From Mycobacterium kubicae (GTDB lineage Bacteria > Actinomycetota > Actinomycetes > Mycobacteriales > Mycobacteriaceae), in the NCBI RefSeq assembly GCF_015689175.1, contig NZ_CP065047.1:2542001-2606000 (forward strand): a DNA stretch of 64,000 bases, written 5' to 3'. The notes under the pieces are model-generated. The model had not been told where the DNA came from. It was given only the letters and a program-made list of their open reading frames with translations, and did not search any database. Position 1 is the first letter of the stretch. Each line of letters opens with the position of its first letter. Positions 19,102 through 32,280 of the stretch are shown here, in pieces. Position numbers and translations under genes: made by a program.

Positions 19102-19124
19102 TTGTCGGTACGGCCACATAGCAT
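19102..19124 (+). promoter_or_regulatory. RecA-independent DNA-damage (PafBC-type) promoter of uvrA
   Basis: TTGTCGGTA (19102-19110), eight bases, then TAGCAT (19119-19124), identical in its first element to the uvrB promoter at 11008. Expected start near 19131, giving a leader of about 26 nt with AAGGGA before the uvrA start. Confidence 0.75.
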
Positions 19125-19156
19125 GGGGAACGAGGTCTGTTTGCGAAGGGAATCCA

Positions 19157-22058
<2,902 letters not shown>

Positions 22059-22069
<11 letters not shown>

Positions 22070-23267
22070 TCGCGCTTTCGGCCTGCGTCACCATCGCCGA
22101 CTTCGCCAGCGGTGAAGGGAAGCGTGGGCTGATGCGCACACCGTCCAGCCACGAAGTGAGCTCCCGGGCGCGTCGCTCCAACGCTTGCCGCCCGGATCGA
22201 CCGGGATCTTCGAGCAAGAGCAGCTGCACGCGAGCGTTGGCGTCCTGATACCAGCCGCCGACCACGCGTCCGTTCCACCACGCGGTGGCACCCGCATTGC
22301 CGTTGCGGTCGAACAGCTTACCGCGATGCTCGCCGAGGTACCAGTCGCGCTCGTACCAGCCCATGGTGGTGGGATCCAGGCTCGGCAATAGCGCACACCA
22401 GGGCGGCGCCTCGGGTTCGGGCTCGAGGTCGTCGGGCAGCGCATACCCGGGGCTGCCGTGCAGGTCGACCTGGACCGCGCCGATATCGGCCAACGCGGCG
22501 CGGACCGCGGCCTGCGTCGTGCCCTGCCACCATTTGAGGTCGTCGACGGTAGCCGGCCCGAATGCCCGCAGCCACTGGCGGGTCAGCTCGGCTCGCGCCG
22601 TAGCTTCCGGCCACGGCTCGCCGCGCTGGGGGAGCCATGCCGCGGTGGCGCTCCACCGCGGGCGCGAGGTGGTCCAGCCGCCGTCGTTGGGGCCGCGCAC
22701 GATGTCGCCGCCGGCAGACAGCACGGTGAGCACCCGCGGCGCGATGGGAACCTCACCGCCCCAACGTTTTCCGGGCGCCGGGTCGTAGCTGCCCGCCAGT
22801 TCGGGTAACGCCGTGCGCAGTTCCGTGGCGGAGGCGGGCCCGTGCGCATTCAAGTGCCGCAGCACCGCCGCGCTGGCCCGATCCAGCCAACCCTGACCAT
22901 CCTCGGCTACACCGGCCTTTTGCGCATCGGCGATCAACCGCCGCCGCTCGTTGTCGGCCACCCGTGCACTGGCCGCGGCCTGCACCACCGGCAGATCGTC
23001 GGCGGCAATGATCCACAACGTCCGTCGCATCGCCAAATGCCGGATCAGGGATCGCTTCTGGTAGAGCTCGTCGTCGAGGTCGGTGACCACGAAACCCGGG
23101 GCGCGCGCCCACAGTGACAGATAGGGAGTCGCCGCGTCGGTGGCATGTAGCCCCACCAGGCCAGCGGTGATCTCCGGCAGCGACTGCGTCTCAGCGAGAA
23201 GAAAGTGCCTGCGAGCCAATCGGTTTCGTCGCTCGGGGACGCCGAACTTTCGCACGCCGCTACTCAC
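22059..23267 (-). CDS. winged-helix DNA-binding protein of the HTH_42/YcaQ (AlkZ-like) superfamily
   Basis: 402 residues from GTG 23267. The sequence fits the HTH_42 (DUF1006) family of tandem winged helices: [60 protein letters not shown] and the [21 protein letters not shown] end. Related proteins YcaQ/AlkZ are DNA glycosylases for interstrand crosslinks and carry a QxQ catalytic pair; at the equivalent early position here the sequence reads GLHATD, so that pair is not obvious and enzyme activity is uncertain. It faces uvrA tail to tail with an 11-bp overlap, a suggestive setting for DNA repair. Confidence 0.75.
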
Positions 23268-23271
23268 GCGA

Positions 23272-23718
23272 TTACTTGGGCACCTTGGCGGCCATTTGGT
23301 TGGCCATCAGCCTTGCTTGGTTGACGGTGTCGGGTGCGCACACGTTGACGTCCAGGACCACATTCGAGACGACGTTCAGCACGTGCTGGCAGACCACGGG
23401 GCTGCCGGCCAGCGTGCGCTGCAGCGCGATATTGGGCGGATTGCCGCTCACCTCGCGGAAGGTCCACTCTGAGGTGTTGCCGTTGTTCACCTGAGTCACG
23501 GTTCGCCCGGCGCAGTTTCGCCACTGTTCGGCCTGACCGGCCACAAAATTGAGGGCCTGATCGGCGGAGGCGAAAAGTACCGCACCTTGGACCACCACAT
23601 AGCCAGGATTGCTGTTCGGCTTCTTCATCAGTTGGGCAAGCATCGCCGTGTAGCCGCTGCTCTTGTATGTCGTGGTCTGGTAACCGATGAGCGCCCCAAG
23701 GCACTTCTCGTCCGACAC
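23272..23718 (-). pseudogene. detached C-terminal sensor-domain half of a PknH-like kinase
   Basis: This 148-residue segment is in the same reading frame as the kinase just upstream, separated only by TAG and two codons. It looks like the C-terminal part of a PknH-type extracellular sensor domain (KCLGALIGYQ, SSGYTAMLAQ, then cysteines in RNC, VVCQHV and VNVCAPD; four Cys in all, enough for two disulfides). The kinase fragment ends inside the start of the same domain (LLSPDQVNSIVATTG). The first possible start is GTG 23718, with no ribosome site and no signal peptide, so independent expression as an exported protein is unlikely. Either a nonsense mutation or a sequencing error explains it; readthrough is possible. 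Confidence 0.75.
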
Positions 23719-23724
23719 CGTGTT

Positions 23725-25014
23725 CTACGGACCGGGATCGGTCGTCTCGGTGACATTGTGATCGACGATGATGCCCGTCGTGGCCACGATCGAGTTGACC
23801 TGATCCGGTGACAGCAGCAGCGAAGCCAGTTGTGCCGGAGCCACTGTCGGGGCAGCGCTGGGCGCGGTCGTGGTGGGAGTCGTGACCGGGGTGCTCACCG
23901 CGCCGGTGCTCGTGCCGTCGCTGGTGGCCTGGTCGTCATCGGAGTTGCCCAGCGCCAACCAGATACCGGTGCCGGCCAGCACCGCGACCACCGCGAGGAG
24001 CGCGCCGACGATCAGCCACGGTCGCCGCCGGTTACCCGGCACGCCCGGCGCCGCATGCACCGGCGAAGCCCACTGCGGGGGCTGCGGTGGTGGAGGTTGC
24101 CAGGCGATAGGACCGCTCGGGGGCGCAGCCACTTGCTGGCTGTGCGCGATCATCGTCCTTGCTTCGTCGCGATCGGGTGCACTCAGTGCCTGTTGTGCTG
24201 CCCGCGCCAGCTCGCCGGCGGTCGGATACCGATCGGCGGGCGTCTTGGCCATGCCCCGGGCGATGACTGCGTCGAAGGCGGCCGGGATCCCGCGCCGTTG
24301 CTGACTGGGTCGGGGGATGGGCTGCAGCAGATGCGCGCCCATGAGCGCGCTGAGGTTCTGCGTCTGGTACGGCGGTGTGCCAGTGAGGCATTCGTAGAGC
24401 ACGCAGGCCAGCGCGTAGATGTCCGACCGGTAGGTGACCTCGTCGTCGACGAATCGCTCGGGCGCCATGTAGCTCCAGCTACCCACCGCGGTGCCAATCT
24501 TGGTCAAGTTCTGATCGCTGGCCGCCGAGGCGATGCCGAAGTCGACCAGGTAGGCGAAATCGTCGCCGGTGATCAGGATGTTCTCCGGCTTGATGTCGCG
24601 GTGCACGACGCCGGCGCGATGGGCGGCATCGAGGGCGGCCGCGACCTGGGTGATGATCGCCACCGCGCGCGGCGGGTCCAGCGCGCCGTCGCGGTGCAGC
24701 AACGTTCCCAGGTCGCTGCCTTCGATGAAGCGCATATCGATGAACAACTGCCCGTCGACTTCGCCGTAGTCGTGGATGGGCACGATGTGCGGTTCTTGCA
24801 GACGCCCGGCCGTGTGCGCTTCGCGTTGCATGCGCCGGCGAAAAGACGCGTCCGAATTCAATTGTTGGGACATGAGTTTCAGGGCGACGGTGCGATCTTT
24901 GACCGTGTCGTGGGCTTCGTACACTTCACCCATGCCGCCGCGCCCGAGCAGCCGCCGCAGACGGTAGGGCCCCAATTGGGTGCCGGCCCGCGACGTCGGC
25001 ACGGTGTCACTCAT
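23725..25014 (-). CDS. Ser/Thr protein kinase, PknH-like, sensor domain truncated by in-frame TAG
   Basis: 429 residues from ATG 25014. Kinase landmarks: LGRGGMGEVYEAHD glycine loop, VALKLM lysine, HRDIKPENILI, DFGIAS, and an activation segment with threonines (LTKIGTAVGSWSYMAPER). A proline-rich linker (WQPPPPQPPQW) leads to a membrane helix (LIVGALLAVVAVLAGTGIWLAL) and a Thr/Ser-rich stalk. The extracellular domain begins (AQLASLLLSPDQVNSIV) but stops at TAG 23725-23727; the missing remainder follows in frame at 23272-23718. The kinase domain and membrane anchor remain intact, so a constitutive or ligand-blind kinase is possible. It overlaps the upstream small gene by 8 bp and is the last gene of a minus-strand run starting near 27138. 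Confidence 0.88.
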   Translation of the reverse strand: MSDTVPTSRAGTQLGPYRLRRLLGRGGMGEVYEAHDTVKDRTVALKLMSQQLNSDASFRRRMQREAHTAGRLQEPHIVPIHDYGEVDGQLFIDMRFIEGSDLGTLLHRDGALDPPRAVAIITQVAAALDAAHRAGVVHRDIKPENILITGDDFAYLVDFGIASAASDQNLTKIGTAVGSWSYMAPERFVDDEVTYRSDIYALACVLYECLTGTPPYQTQNLSALMGAHLLQPIPRPSQQRRGIPAAFDAVIARGMAKTPADRYPTAGELARAAQQALSAPDRDEARTMIAHSQQVAAPPSGPIAWQPPPPQPPQWASPVHAAPGVPGNRRRPWLIVGALLAVVAVLAGTGIWLALGNSDDDQATSDGTSTGAVSTPVTTPTTTAPSAAPTVAPAQLASLLLSPDQVNSIVATTGIIVDHNVTETTDPGP

Positions 25015-25240
25015 CAGCGCGAGTGGTGTTCTTCATCGACTCCCGGATCTGCGCTAACCGTTCCGCCGCCGCTTGCTGGCGCTTCTCGTACTGCTCCTCG
25101 ACTTGCCGGCCCTCGGGGGTCTCGGCGTCGAGTTCCTCCGCACCCACCGCGGCACCGTACCGGGTCTCGATCTTCTCCCGGACGGAGTCGAAGGTCGGCA
25201 CTCCGGAGCTGTCGTATCCAGGCTCAGGTTCGTCGGGCAT
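25007..25240 (-). CDS. small acidic conserved protein, 77 aa
   Basis: 77 residues, highly charged and likely helical: MPDEPEPGYDSSGVPTFDSV at the start, then VREKIETRYGAA and a long Glu/Gln/Arg-rich stretch (EEQYEKRQQAAAERLAQIRE). No membrane segment or signal. PhoU- or mitofilin-type names would be guesses; I do not recognise a function. It could be the counterpart of the short Rv1638A gene of M. tuberculosis, judging only by location. It overlaps the kinase start by 8 bp and follows a small membrane-protein gene by 9 bp, so it is translated from the same mRNA. Confidence 0.65.
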   Translation of the reverse strand: MPDEPEPGYDSSGVPTFDSVREKIETRYGAAVGAEELDAETPEGRQVEEQYEKRQQAAAERLAQIRESMKNTTRADE

Positions 25241-25249
25241 GTAGCAACG

Positions 25250-25672
25250 CTACTGCGACCGCCCGTCGAAGTAGCGCACCATCTGCTGCCAGTACACCAG
25301 TGTCAGCCCCATCTGAATTGCGGTGGCGGCTAGCGCGATGCCCAGGCGATGGCGTCGAGCTGCGACGATGGCCACAAAGGCGGCGGCTGACGTGACGAAA
25401 CTGGTTACGGTCGCGCCGTCTTTGGGGCGCCGGATGATCCATAGCTCTTCACCCAGCATGGCGCGGGTCGCCCAATTGCGATGGTCGGCGGGCTCGCCGA
25501 AGACGAACGGGTTGAGCGCCAGCCAGCCGGCCAAGAGCACGGCGTGACTGCGTCGGCGGGTCCAGGCCGGCACCAGCAGCAGCGGCGTGCTCGCCCACCT
25601 GCTCCAGGCGCTCCAGGGATTGCAGTGCCGGGCGAACATGGCGCGGCGCAAACGCGCGATCAACGGCACCAC
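25250..25672 (-). CDS. small membrane protein (DUF6653-like)
   Basis: 140 residues with about four hydrophobic stretches: TPLLLVPAWTRR, HAVLLAGWLALNPFVFG, TSFVTSAAAFVAIVAA and ALAATAIQMGLTLVYW. The segments NPWSAWSRW and the WLALNPFVFGEP motif with a following HRNWATRAMLGEE are typical of an uncharacterised actinobacterial membrane family. Starts 2 bp after the stop of the esterase-like gene and ends 9 bp before the small acidic gene. Function unknown. Confidence 0.65.
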   Translation of the reverse strand: MVPLIARLRRAMFARHCNPWSAWSRWASTPLLLVPAWTRRRSHAVLLAGWLALNPFVFGEPADHRNWATRAMLGEELWIIRRPKDGATVTSFVTSAAAFVAIVAARRHRLGIALAATAIQMGLTLVYWQQMVRYFDGRSQ

Positions 25673-25674
25673 AG

Positions 25675-27138
25675 CTACTTACCTGCGGCAGCGATCCGCG
25701 CTTGGCCCGCCGCCGGCGCGGGGGGAAGCGACGTGCCCGGCAGCGCAACCCGGGGCACGCCCGGAGTGCCGAGCTGACCGGACAGCCACGGCAGTGACGC
25801 CGCGAATACCTGATCGGCGAAGGGCCAGTCATGTTTGCCGGGCTGGGGGATCACGGCACAATCAATGCCGTTGGACCGGCCGACGGCACACAGCGCGTTA
25901 GCCGCGGCGGTCTGGTTACTCGGGTTGGCGGCCGCATCCCGCCCGGCCCACCGCATGGTCGGAGTGTCAATGATCGGCATGTCGTGTCGCGGCGTCGGCG
26001 GTCCGGTGTTGATGGCGAACCAACCGGACACACCGGTGTACGGCCCGTGCCGGGTGATGACCGTCGTCGGATCGAACGCCGCCCAGGCCTCGGCGTCACC
26101 CCCGAACAATCGGGCGATCGTTTCGGCCTTGTTCCCCGCGTTCGGGTACAGATCCCCCGCCACATCGACGAAGGCGCTGAACATCGTCGGGTGCATCACC
26201 GTCAGATCCACCGCGCAGGTTCCGCCCATCGACCAGCCCACGATGCCCCAGTTGGGCTGCTCGGCGCTGACGCCGAATTTCGAGACCATATAGGGCACAA
26301 CATCTTTGGTGAGATGGTCGGCCGCATTGCCGCGCCTTCCATTGACGCACTCGGTGTCGTTGTTGAACGCGCCGCCGGAGTCGACGAACACCAGGACGGG
26401 CGCGTTGCCGTCGTGCGCGGCGGCGAAGTCGTCAATCGTCTTGACCGCGTTGCCGGCACGTGCCCAGTCGGCTGGGGTGTTGTACTGGCCGCCGATCATC
26501 ATCACCGCCGGCAGCCGTGGCGGGGGAGAGCTGGCGAACCACGCCGGGGGCAGATACACCAGTTCGCCCCGATGCTTGAAGTGGGAGGCGTCCGACGGGA
26601 TGTCCACCGGCACGACGCTGCCGTGCGCGGGACGTGTGCCCTTGGAGGCCATCGCGGTGACCGTGGCCTGATCGGTCTGGTCGGGCAGCGGGCCGGAGGT
26701 CAGCTGGTTCCAGGCGGCCTGCACGGTCGGGAAGTAACCGACCCACAGATTCAGCGTCAGCGCCGTGCAGAGCACACAGAGCGGTACCGCCAGCAGCGAC
26801 ATGCCACGACGCCATCGGCGCGCGCTACGCCAACCCAGCACCACCACCGTTGCGGCCAGCCCGGACAACGCCACCCAAAGCCACAACGCGCTGGGCGCGG
26901 GCTCGGCGGCCAGCCCGTCGGCCGTCACGTACCAGCGGATCCCGTAAGCCGATGCGGTACCGGCGGCCACCGCCACCGGCAGCCGACGCTGCCGCCACAG
27001 GCGGGATCGCCAGCCGATGGCCGCCACCAACACCACCGCGGTCACCGCCTGAACGGTGAGCGGCACCCAGCCATGCATCAGCGAGGTGTGAGCGCTTGCC
27101 AGCGACTGCGATGCGACAGATGACGTCGGCGCGGTCAC
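25675..27138 (-). CDS. membrane-anchored alpha/beta-hydrolase, esterase D-like (Rv1639c-like)
   Basis: 487 residues from GTG 27138. About four N-terminal membrane helices (VQAVTAVVLVAAIGW, WLWVALSGLAATVVVLGW, LLAVPLCVLCTALTLNLW) are followed by a periplasmic alpha/beta-hydrolase of the esterase D/antigen 85 superfamily: LPAVMMIGG, VFVDSGGAFNND, nucleophile elbow GWSMGG, and a late His in PGKHDWPFADQ. Antigen 85-like proteins transfer mycolic acids, but this family's substrate is not established. Length (Rv1639c is about 489 aa) and position between the uvrA region and lysX match Rv1639c. It heads an operon-like run of four genes ending with a PknH-like kinase. Confidence 0.85.
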   Translation of the reverse strand: MTAPTSSVASQSLASAHTSLMHGWVPLTVQAVTAVVLVAAIGWRSRLWRQRRLPVAVAAGTASAYGIRWYVTADGLAAEPAPSALWLWVALSGLAATVVVLGWRSARRWRRGMSLLAVPLCVLCTALTLNLWVGYFPTVQAAWNQLTSGPLPDQTDQATVTAMASKGTRPAHGSVVPVDIPSDASHFKHRGELVYLPPAWFASSPPPRLPAVMMIGGQYNTPADWARAGNAVKTIDDFAAAHDGNAPVLVFVDSGGAFNNDTECVNGRRGNAADHLTKDVVPYMVSKFGVSAEQPNWGIVGWSMGGTCAVDLTVMHPTMFSAFVDVAGDLYPNAGNKAETIARLFGGDAEAWAAFDPTTVITRHGPYTGVSGWFAINTGPPTPRHDMPIIDTPTMRWAGRDAAANPSNQTAAANALCAVGRSNGIDCAVIPQPGKHDWPFADQVFAASLPWLSGQLGTPGVPRVALPGTSLPPAPAAGQARIAAAGK

Positions 27139-27228
27139 GAGTCAATTGTGGGTTGGTAACGGTCCATCGGGATGCATGTTTCCAGAATATTTCCTGTGAG
27201 TTAACTGGCAAGCCCCCGAGCGTCGCAG

Positions 27229-30200
27229 CTAATGCGGCTTGGCAAGCGGGAAGGGCAACGTCTCCCGGATGCTGCGACCGGTGATCAACATGACCACCCG
27301 GTCGATGCCCATGCCCAGACCGCCGGTTGGAGGCATCGCATACTCCATCGCCTGCAAAAAGTCCTCGTCAAGCTGCATCGCCTCGGGATCACCGCCGGCC
27401 GCCAGCAGCGATTGCTCGTGCAGCCGGCGACGCTGCTCCACCGGATCGGTGAGTTCGCTGTAAGCGGTGCCCAGCTCCACGCCCCACGCCACCAGATCCC
27501 ACCGTTCGGCCACGCCCGGCTCGCTGCGGTGCGGTCGCGTCAACGGGGACACCGACGTCGGAAAGTCGATGTAAAACGTCGGATTCTCGGTGCGGGACTC
27601 GACCAGGTGCTCGTACAGTTCCAGCACCACCGCGCCCGCGTCCCATTGCGCCCGGTACGGGATGTGCGCGGCGTCGCAGAGTTTGCGGAGCGTCGTGAGG
27701 CTGGTGTTGGCGTCGATGTGCTCACCGAGCGCTTCCGAGACGGCGTCGTGGACCGTCTTCACCGGCCACACCCCCGAGATGTCGACGGGCTCCAGTTGGC
27801 TTCCGCCGCTGGAATCATCGCGAGTCTTAGGCCGCATCACCGTCGGTGTGCCGTTGGCTGCCGCCGCGGCGTTCTGGATCAATTCCCGGCAACCGTCGAT
27901 CCACACCCGGTAGTCGGCGTGCGCTTGGTAGGCCTCCAGCAGGGTGAACTCGGGGTTGTGGCTGAAGTCGACACCTTCGTTGCGGAATGCCCGGCCGAGT
28001 TCGAAGACGCGCTCCACGCCGCCGACGCACAAGCGCTTCAGGTACAACTCGGGCGCGATGCGCAGGAACAGGTCTAGCGAATAGGCGTTGATGTGCGTCA
28101 TGAACGGCCGCGCGGTCGCCCCGCCGTGGATCTGCTGCAGCATCGGGGTCTCCACTTCGATGAAGCCCTTGCCGAACAGCGTCTCTCGCACCGATCGCAA
28201 CACGGCGCTGCGCGCGGTGATCAGCGTTCGCGACTCGGCGTTGACCGCAAGGTCGACGTAGCGGGTGCGCACGCGCGCTTCAGGGTCGGTCAACCCTTTC
28301 CACTTGTTGGGCAGCGGCCGCAAGCATTTACCGATCAGCCGCCAGCGCGTCACGATCAGGGATCTGGTGCCGGTCTTGCTCGAACCCATGTGCCCGGTCA
28401 TCTCCACCAGGTCACCCAGGTCGATCGCCGCGTTGAAGTCGGCGGCCCGCCCCTGCTCCAACCGCGAATTGTCAAGCAACACTTGGAATTCGCCGGACCA
28501 GTCACGAAGATGAGCGAACAGCACACCGCCGTAGTTGCGTACTCGCAAGATGCGTCCAGACACCGAAATGGTGTCCTGATCGTCCGCATCCATCGCCTGT
28601 GCGACGGTATGGCTGGGCGATTGGCCCACCGGGTAGGCGTCGACGCCGTTATTGCGCAGGTTCTGCAACTTGTTCAGCCGAACCCGCACCTGCTCGGGCA
28701 GGCGGCGACCGACGAGCTCGTCGCCATTGATGCCCTCGGCCGGTTTGAGGCCACTGACGTCCGGCGCCGAGCCGTCGGGGTGCAACAGGCCGCTGGCCGC
28801 CAACCGTTCCGGGACGGCGGGATGGTGACCGGTGTGCGACTTGTCGCGCCGACTGAACGGCATACTGAGGAACCCCTCGGCCAAAGCCGAGGCGACGCCC
28901 ACCTTGGGCACCGACCGGGCGTCGTCGTAGCAGGCGTACCGGGGCACCCATTCGGGCTGGTACTTCATGTTCGAGCGGTACAGCGTCTCGAGCTGCCACC
29001 ACCGAGAGAAGAAGATAAGCAGCCCCCGCCACAGCCGCGCAATCGGACCGGCACCGAGTTGTTCGCCTTGTTCGAAGGCGGCCCGGAACATCGCGAAGTT
29101 CAACGAGATGCGGGTGATCCCAGAAGTTTCCGCGTGCAGCGCGAGCTCGCTGACCATGAGTTCGATGGTGCCGTTGGGGGATTGCCGGGAACGGCGCATC
29201 ACGTCCAGCGAGACGCCGGTGGATCCCCACGGCACCAACGACAGGATGGCCACCACCTGGTCGGCCGGGTCGACGGCCTCCACCAGCAGACAATCGGAAT
29301 CCGCCGGGTCGCCCAACCGGCCCAGCGCCATCGAGAACCCGCGCTCCGACTCAGTGTCGCGCCACGCGTCGGCGCGCCTGATGGTTTCGGCCATCTCCTC
29401 GGTGGAGATGTCGCGGTGCCGTCGGATCCGCACGGTCAAGCCGGCCCGGCGCGCCCGCGTCACGGCTTGGCGTACGCCGCGCATCTCCGGCCCGGACAGC
29501 TTGAACTCCGAGGGATGCAGGATCGCCTCGTCACCCAACTCCAGCGCGTTGAGGCCGGCTTCCCGATACGTCTGCGCGCCTTGGGAACTGGTTCCCATCA
29601 CGCCGGGTGTCCAGCCGTAGGTCTGGCACAGCTCCAGCCACGCGTCGACGGCGGCGCGCCAAGCCCGAGGGTCGCCCACCGGGTCACCGCTGGCCAGACA
29701 GACACCGATTTCAACGCGATAGGTGACGGCCGCGCGGCCGCTGGGCGCGAACACCACCGATTTGTCGCGGCGGGTGGCGAAGTATCCCAGTGAGTCGTTC
29801 TTTCCCCACAGTTCGAGCAAGCCGCGGATGGCCGACTCGTCCTCGCCGGTCAGCGCATTTTCCGCGCGTTGCGACTGAAACAGCACGATCGTCGCCGCGA
29901 TCAACGCGAACGCGCCGAACAAACCGAAGATCGCGTTGAGGAAGACATGCGGTCGGCCGGTGAACAAGTCCGGATCGGCGAGGCTGAACCCGACGACCCG
30001 GTTGGCGACGTAGGGCAACCGGTCTTGCGGCGCGAGCGTTCCCGGGAACATCTCGACCAGCCCCCACGACGCGAGAATGCCGATGACGCCGCCGACCACC
30101 AGCGTCGCCGCCGCCTTGAACAGCGCGCCCCGGCGGACCTTGGCCCAGAATTCCCGGTAGCTCAGCACCAGCAGCACGATCGCCACCAGATGGAACGCGA

Positions 30201-30729
30201 ACCCCAGGTTCTCGCCGAAGCTTTCCGCGGCGGTGTTTCCACCCGCGACGATGTCCCCGACGTTCAGCCCGGCAGCGATGACCATGTTGCCCAGCAGCAG
30301 CAGCCAGGCGATCCGTTTGCGCGCGGCCAGGGCGGCGGCCAGCAGCGCCAGCACGAAGGACCAGGCGAAGCTGGTGTCGGGGAAGTTGAACAGGTAGCTG
30401 TTGATGAACTCGCGCGGGACCTTGATGAGCCAACGGATCAGCGGCGACACGCTTGCCAACAACGACAAGGTCGCGATGACTCCGACAATCCAGCCGGCGG
30501 TCGGAGGAACCCAGTGATACCGGGACGCCGGCCTGCTCCTGGAGCGAGGCTTCATGAGGGTCACAGACCGCGAGGATATTCGTTGAAACTCGGAAATTCC
30601 TGACGATCCCCCCGTTGCGCCGACGCGTTTTCCGCGTGCGGGGGATCCGCGGGCTCCCGCGGGCGCGGGCAAGATGTCAGTACGAGCCGTCTTGGCTGTT
30701 AGACTGGCTGTTGCGACCATCCCGGCCAC
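27229..30729 (-). CDS. lysX: bifunctional lysylphosphatidylglycerol synthase / lysyl-tRNA synthetase LysX
   Basis: 1166 residues in the open frame from GTG 30729; Rv1640c is about 1172. The N-terminal third has about six or seven membrane helices (after [20 protein letters not shown]) and an MprF-like DUF2156 aminoacyl-transfer domain ([32 protein letters not shown]). The C-terminal half is a class II lysyl-tRNA synthetase: OB fold ([17 protein letters not shown]), motif 2 ([20 protein letters not shown]) and motif 3 ([20 protein letters not shown]). LysX makes Lys-tRNA and transfers lysine to phosphatidylglycerol, lowering surface charge and giving resistance to cationic peptides. The start is uncertain: GTG 30564 or ATG 30555 lie closer to the conserved KPRS segment. 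The first codons overlap the antisense infC promoter region. Confidence 0.93.
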   Translation of the reverse strand: MAGMVATASLTAKTARTDILPAPAGARGSPARGKRVGATGGSSGISEFQRISSRSVTLMKPRSRSRPASRYHWVPPTAGWIVGVIATLSLLASVSPLIRWLIKVPREFINSYLFNFPDTSFAWSFVLALLAAALAARKRIAWLLLLGNMVIAAGLNVGDIVAGGNTAAESFGENLGFAFHLVAIVLLVLSYREFWAKVRRGALFKAAATLVVGGVIGILASWGLVEMFPGTLAPQDRLPYVANRVVGFSLADPDLFTGRPHVFLNAIFGLFGAFALIAATIVLFQSQRAENALTGEDESAIRGLLELWGKNDSLGYFATRRDKSVVFAPSGRAAVTYRVEIGVCLASGDPVGDPRAWRAAVDAWLELCQTYGWTPGVMGTSSQGAQTYREAGLNALELGDEAILHPSEFKLSGPEMRGVRQAVTRARRAGLTVRIRRHRDISTEEMAETIRRADAWRDTESERGFSMALGRLGDPADSDCLLVEAVDPADQVVAILSLVPWGSTGVSLDVMRRSRQSPNGTIELMVSELALHAETSGITRISLNFAMFRAAFEQGEQLGAGPIARLWRGLLIFFSRWWQLETLYRSNMKYQPEWVPRYACYDDARSVPKVGVASALAEGFLSMPFSRRDKSHTGHHPAVPERLAASGLLHPDGSAPDVSGLKPAEGINGDELVGRRLPEQVRVRLNKLQNLRNNGVDAYPVGQSPSHTVAQAMDADDQDTISVSGRILRVRNYGGVLFAHLRDWSGEFQVLLDNSRLEQGRAADFNAAIDLGDLVEMTGHMGSSKTGTRSLIVTRWRLIGKCLRPLPNKWKGLTDPEARVRTRYVDLAVNAESRTLITARSAVLRSVRETLFGKGFIEVETPMLQQIHGGATARPFMTHINAYSLDLFLRIAPELYLKRLCVGGVERVFELGRAFRNEGVDFSHNPEFTLLEAYQAHADYRVWIDGCRELIQNAAAAANGTPTVMRPKTRDDSSGGSQLEPVDISGVWPVKTVHDAVSEALGEHIDANTSLTTLRKLCDAAHIPYRAQWDAGAVVLELYEHLVESRTENPTFYIDFPTSVSPLTRPHRSEPGVAERWDLVAWGVELGTAYSELTDPVEQRRRLHEQSLLAAGGDPEAMQLDEDFLQAMEYAMPPTGGLGMGIDRVVMLITGRSIRETLPFPLAKPH
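30700..30705 (+). promoter_or_regulatory. candidate -10 of the infC operon
   Basis: TAGACT fits TANNNT and would start transcription near 30712, about 277 nt before the infC start codon. No strong -35. Supported by the structured leader and terminator that follow. Confidence 0.45.
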
Positions 30730-30988
30730 GGCTCGGGACAGTTAAGTGGAGTCCCACTCCCACCGCGAGTCACGAAGCGTTCTTCAAGGCTTAGCGGTCC
30801 GGTCACAGGCATCGTGCAATGCCTGGTCTGCGCGAGGCGTAGACGGCTTGAGCAGCCTCAAGCCGCGATCGGTCGGCAATGGGCCCTGCTGATGCAGGGC
30901 TTTTTTGCCGTTGGCTTGGTGTCCTCCCACTGCTGTTTCGGACCGTCCGGCAGGCCGCGACGAAAGATAAGCCGACCAGGGAGGCCCC
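30712..30988 (+). promoter_or_regulatory. structured leader (putative attenuator) of infC-rpmI-rplT
   Basis: The leader holds several hairpins: GGAGT/ACTCC (30748-30760), CAGGCAT/ATGCCTG with a six-base loop (30806-30825), CGGCTTGAG/CTCAAGCCG with a four-base loop (30844-30865, nine perfect pairs), then a full intrinsic terminator (30883-30906), all before infC. In several bacteria the infC-rpmI-rplT leader is a ribosomal-protein-controlled attenuator; the same logic is inferred here, not shown. Confidence 0.6.
30883..30906 (+). terminator. intrinsic terminator inside the infC leader
   Basis: GCCCTGC (30883-30889), loop TGAT, GCAGGGC (30894-30900), then TTTTTT (30901-30906). A seven-pair GC-rich stem with six U is a textbook intrinsic terminator, rare in mycobacteria. 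It lies 82 bp before the infC start, so it must be read through for the operon to be expressed. Confidence 0.85.
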
Positions 30989-31570
<582 letters not shown>

Positions 31571-31617
31571 CCGTCAGCGACTAGCTGGCGGCGAAATCAA
31601 GAAGCAGAAGAGGAAAC

Positions 31618-31812
31618 ATGCCCAAGGCCAAGACCCACAGCGGGGCCTCCAAGCGGTTCCGGCGCACCGGGACCGGGAAAATCGTTCGGCAGAAAGCCAA
31701 CCGGCGCCACCTGTTCGAGCACAAACCCACCACGCGTACCCGACGGCTGGCCGGCCGCACCGACGTTTCGGCCAACGACGCCAAGCGCGTCAACGCGATG
31801 CTCAACGGCTGA
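31618..31812 (+). CDS. rpmI: 50S ribosomal protein L35
   Basis: 64 residues, strongly basic. The sequence [20 protein letters not shown] is the L35 N-terminal signature, followed by [26 protein letters not shown] precedes ATG 31618. Position between infC and rplT is the universal bacterial order. Confidence 0.97.
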   Translation: MPKAKTHSGASKRFRRTGTGKIVRQKANRRHLFEHKPTTRTRRLAGRTDVSANDAKRVNAMLNG

Positions 31813-31882
31813 GCGGCGACCGCCACACCGGGCTGACGCCCGGCCCTGACCAAATTTCGTCCCAACGAGAGTAGGAACATCC

Positions 31883-32272
31883 ATGGCACGCGTGAAGCGG
31901 GCAGTCAACGCCCACAAGAAGCGGCGCTCCGTCCTGAAGGCTTCGAAGGGCTATCGCGGCCAGCGGTCTCGGCTCTATCGCAAAGCCAAAGAGCAGCAAC
32001 TACATTCGCTGAACTACGCCTTCCGCGACCGCCGTGCCCGCAAGGGCGAGTTCCGCAAGCTGTGGATCTCGCGGATCAACGCCGCCGCCCGTGCCAACGA
32101 CATCACCTACAACCGGCTCATCCAAGGCCTCAAGGCCGCCGGTGTGGAAGTCGACCGCAAGAACCTCTCCGACATTGCGATCACCGATCCGGCGGCGTTC
32201 ACCGCGCTCGTCGAGGTCGCCCGGGCCGCGCTGCCCGAGGACGTCAACGCGCCGTCCGGAGAGGCTGCCTGA
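31883..32272 (+). CDS. rplT: 50S ribosomal protein L20
   Basis: 129 residues, basic. [20 protein letters not shown] and [16 protein letters not shown] are the L20 signature, with the [20 protein letters not shown] block in the C-terminal globular part. L20 is needed early in 50S assembly and in some bacteria represses its own operon through the infC leader. The tsnR start follows the stop by 8 bp. Confidence 0.97.
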   Translation: MARVKRAVNAHKKRRSVLKASKGYRGQRSRLYRKAKEQQLHSLNYAFRDRRARKGEFRKLWISRINAAARANDITYNRLIQGLKAAGVEVDRKNLSDIAITDPAAFTALVEVARAALPEDVNAPSGEAA

Positions 32273-32280
32273 CCTTCCAG

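Noticed and set aside
28093-29793. 566-codon plus-strand ORF opposite lysX
   Set aside because: His/Arg/Gln-rich shadow typical of a GC-rich antisense frame; lysX on the minus strand has clear domains.
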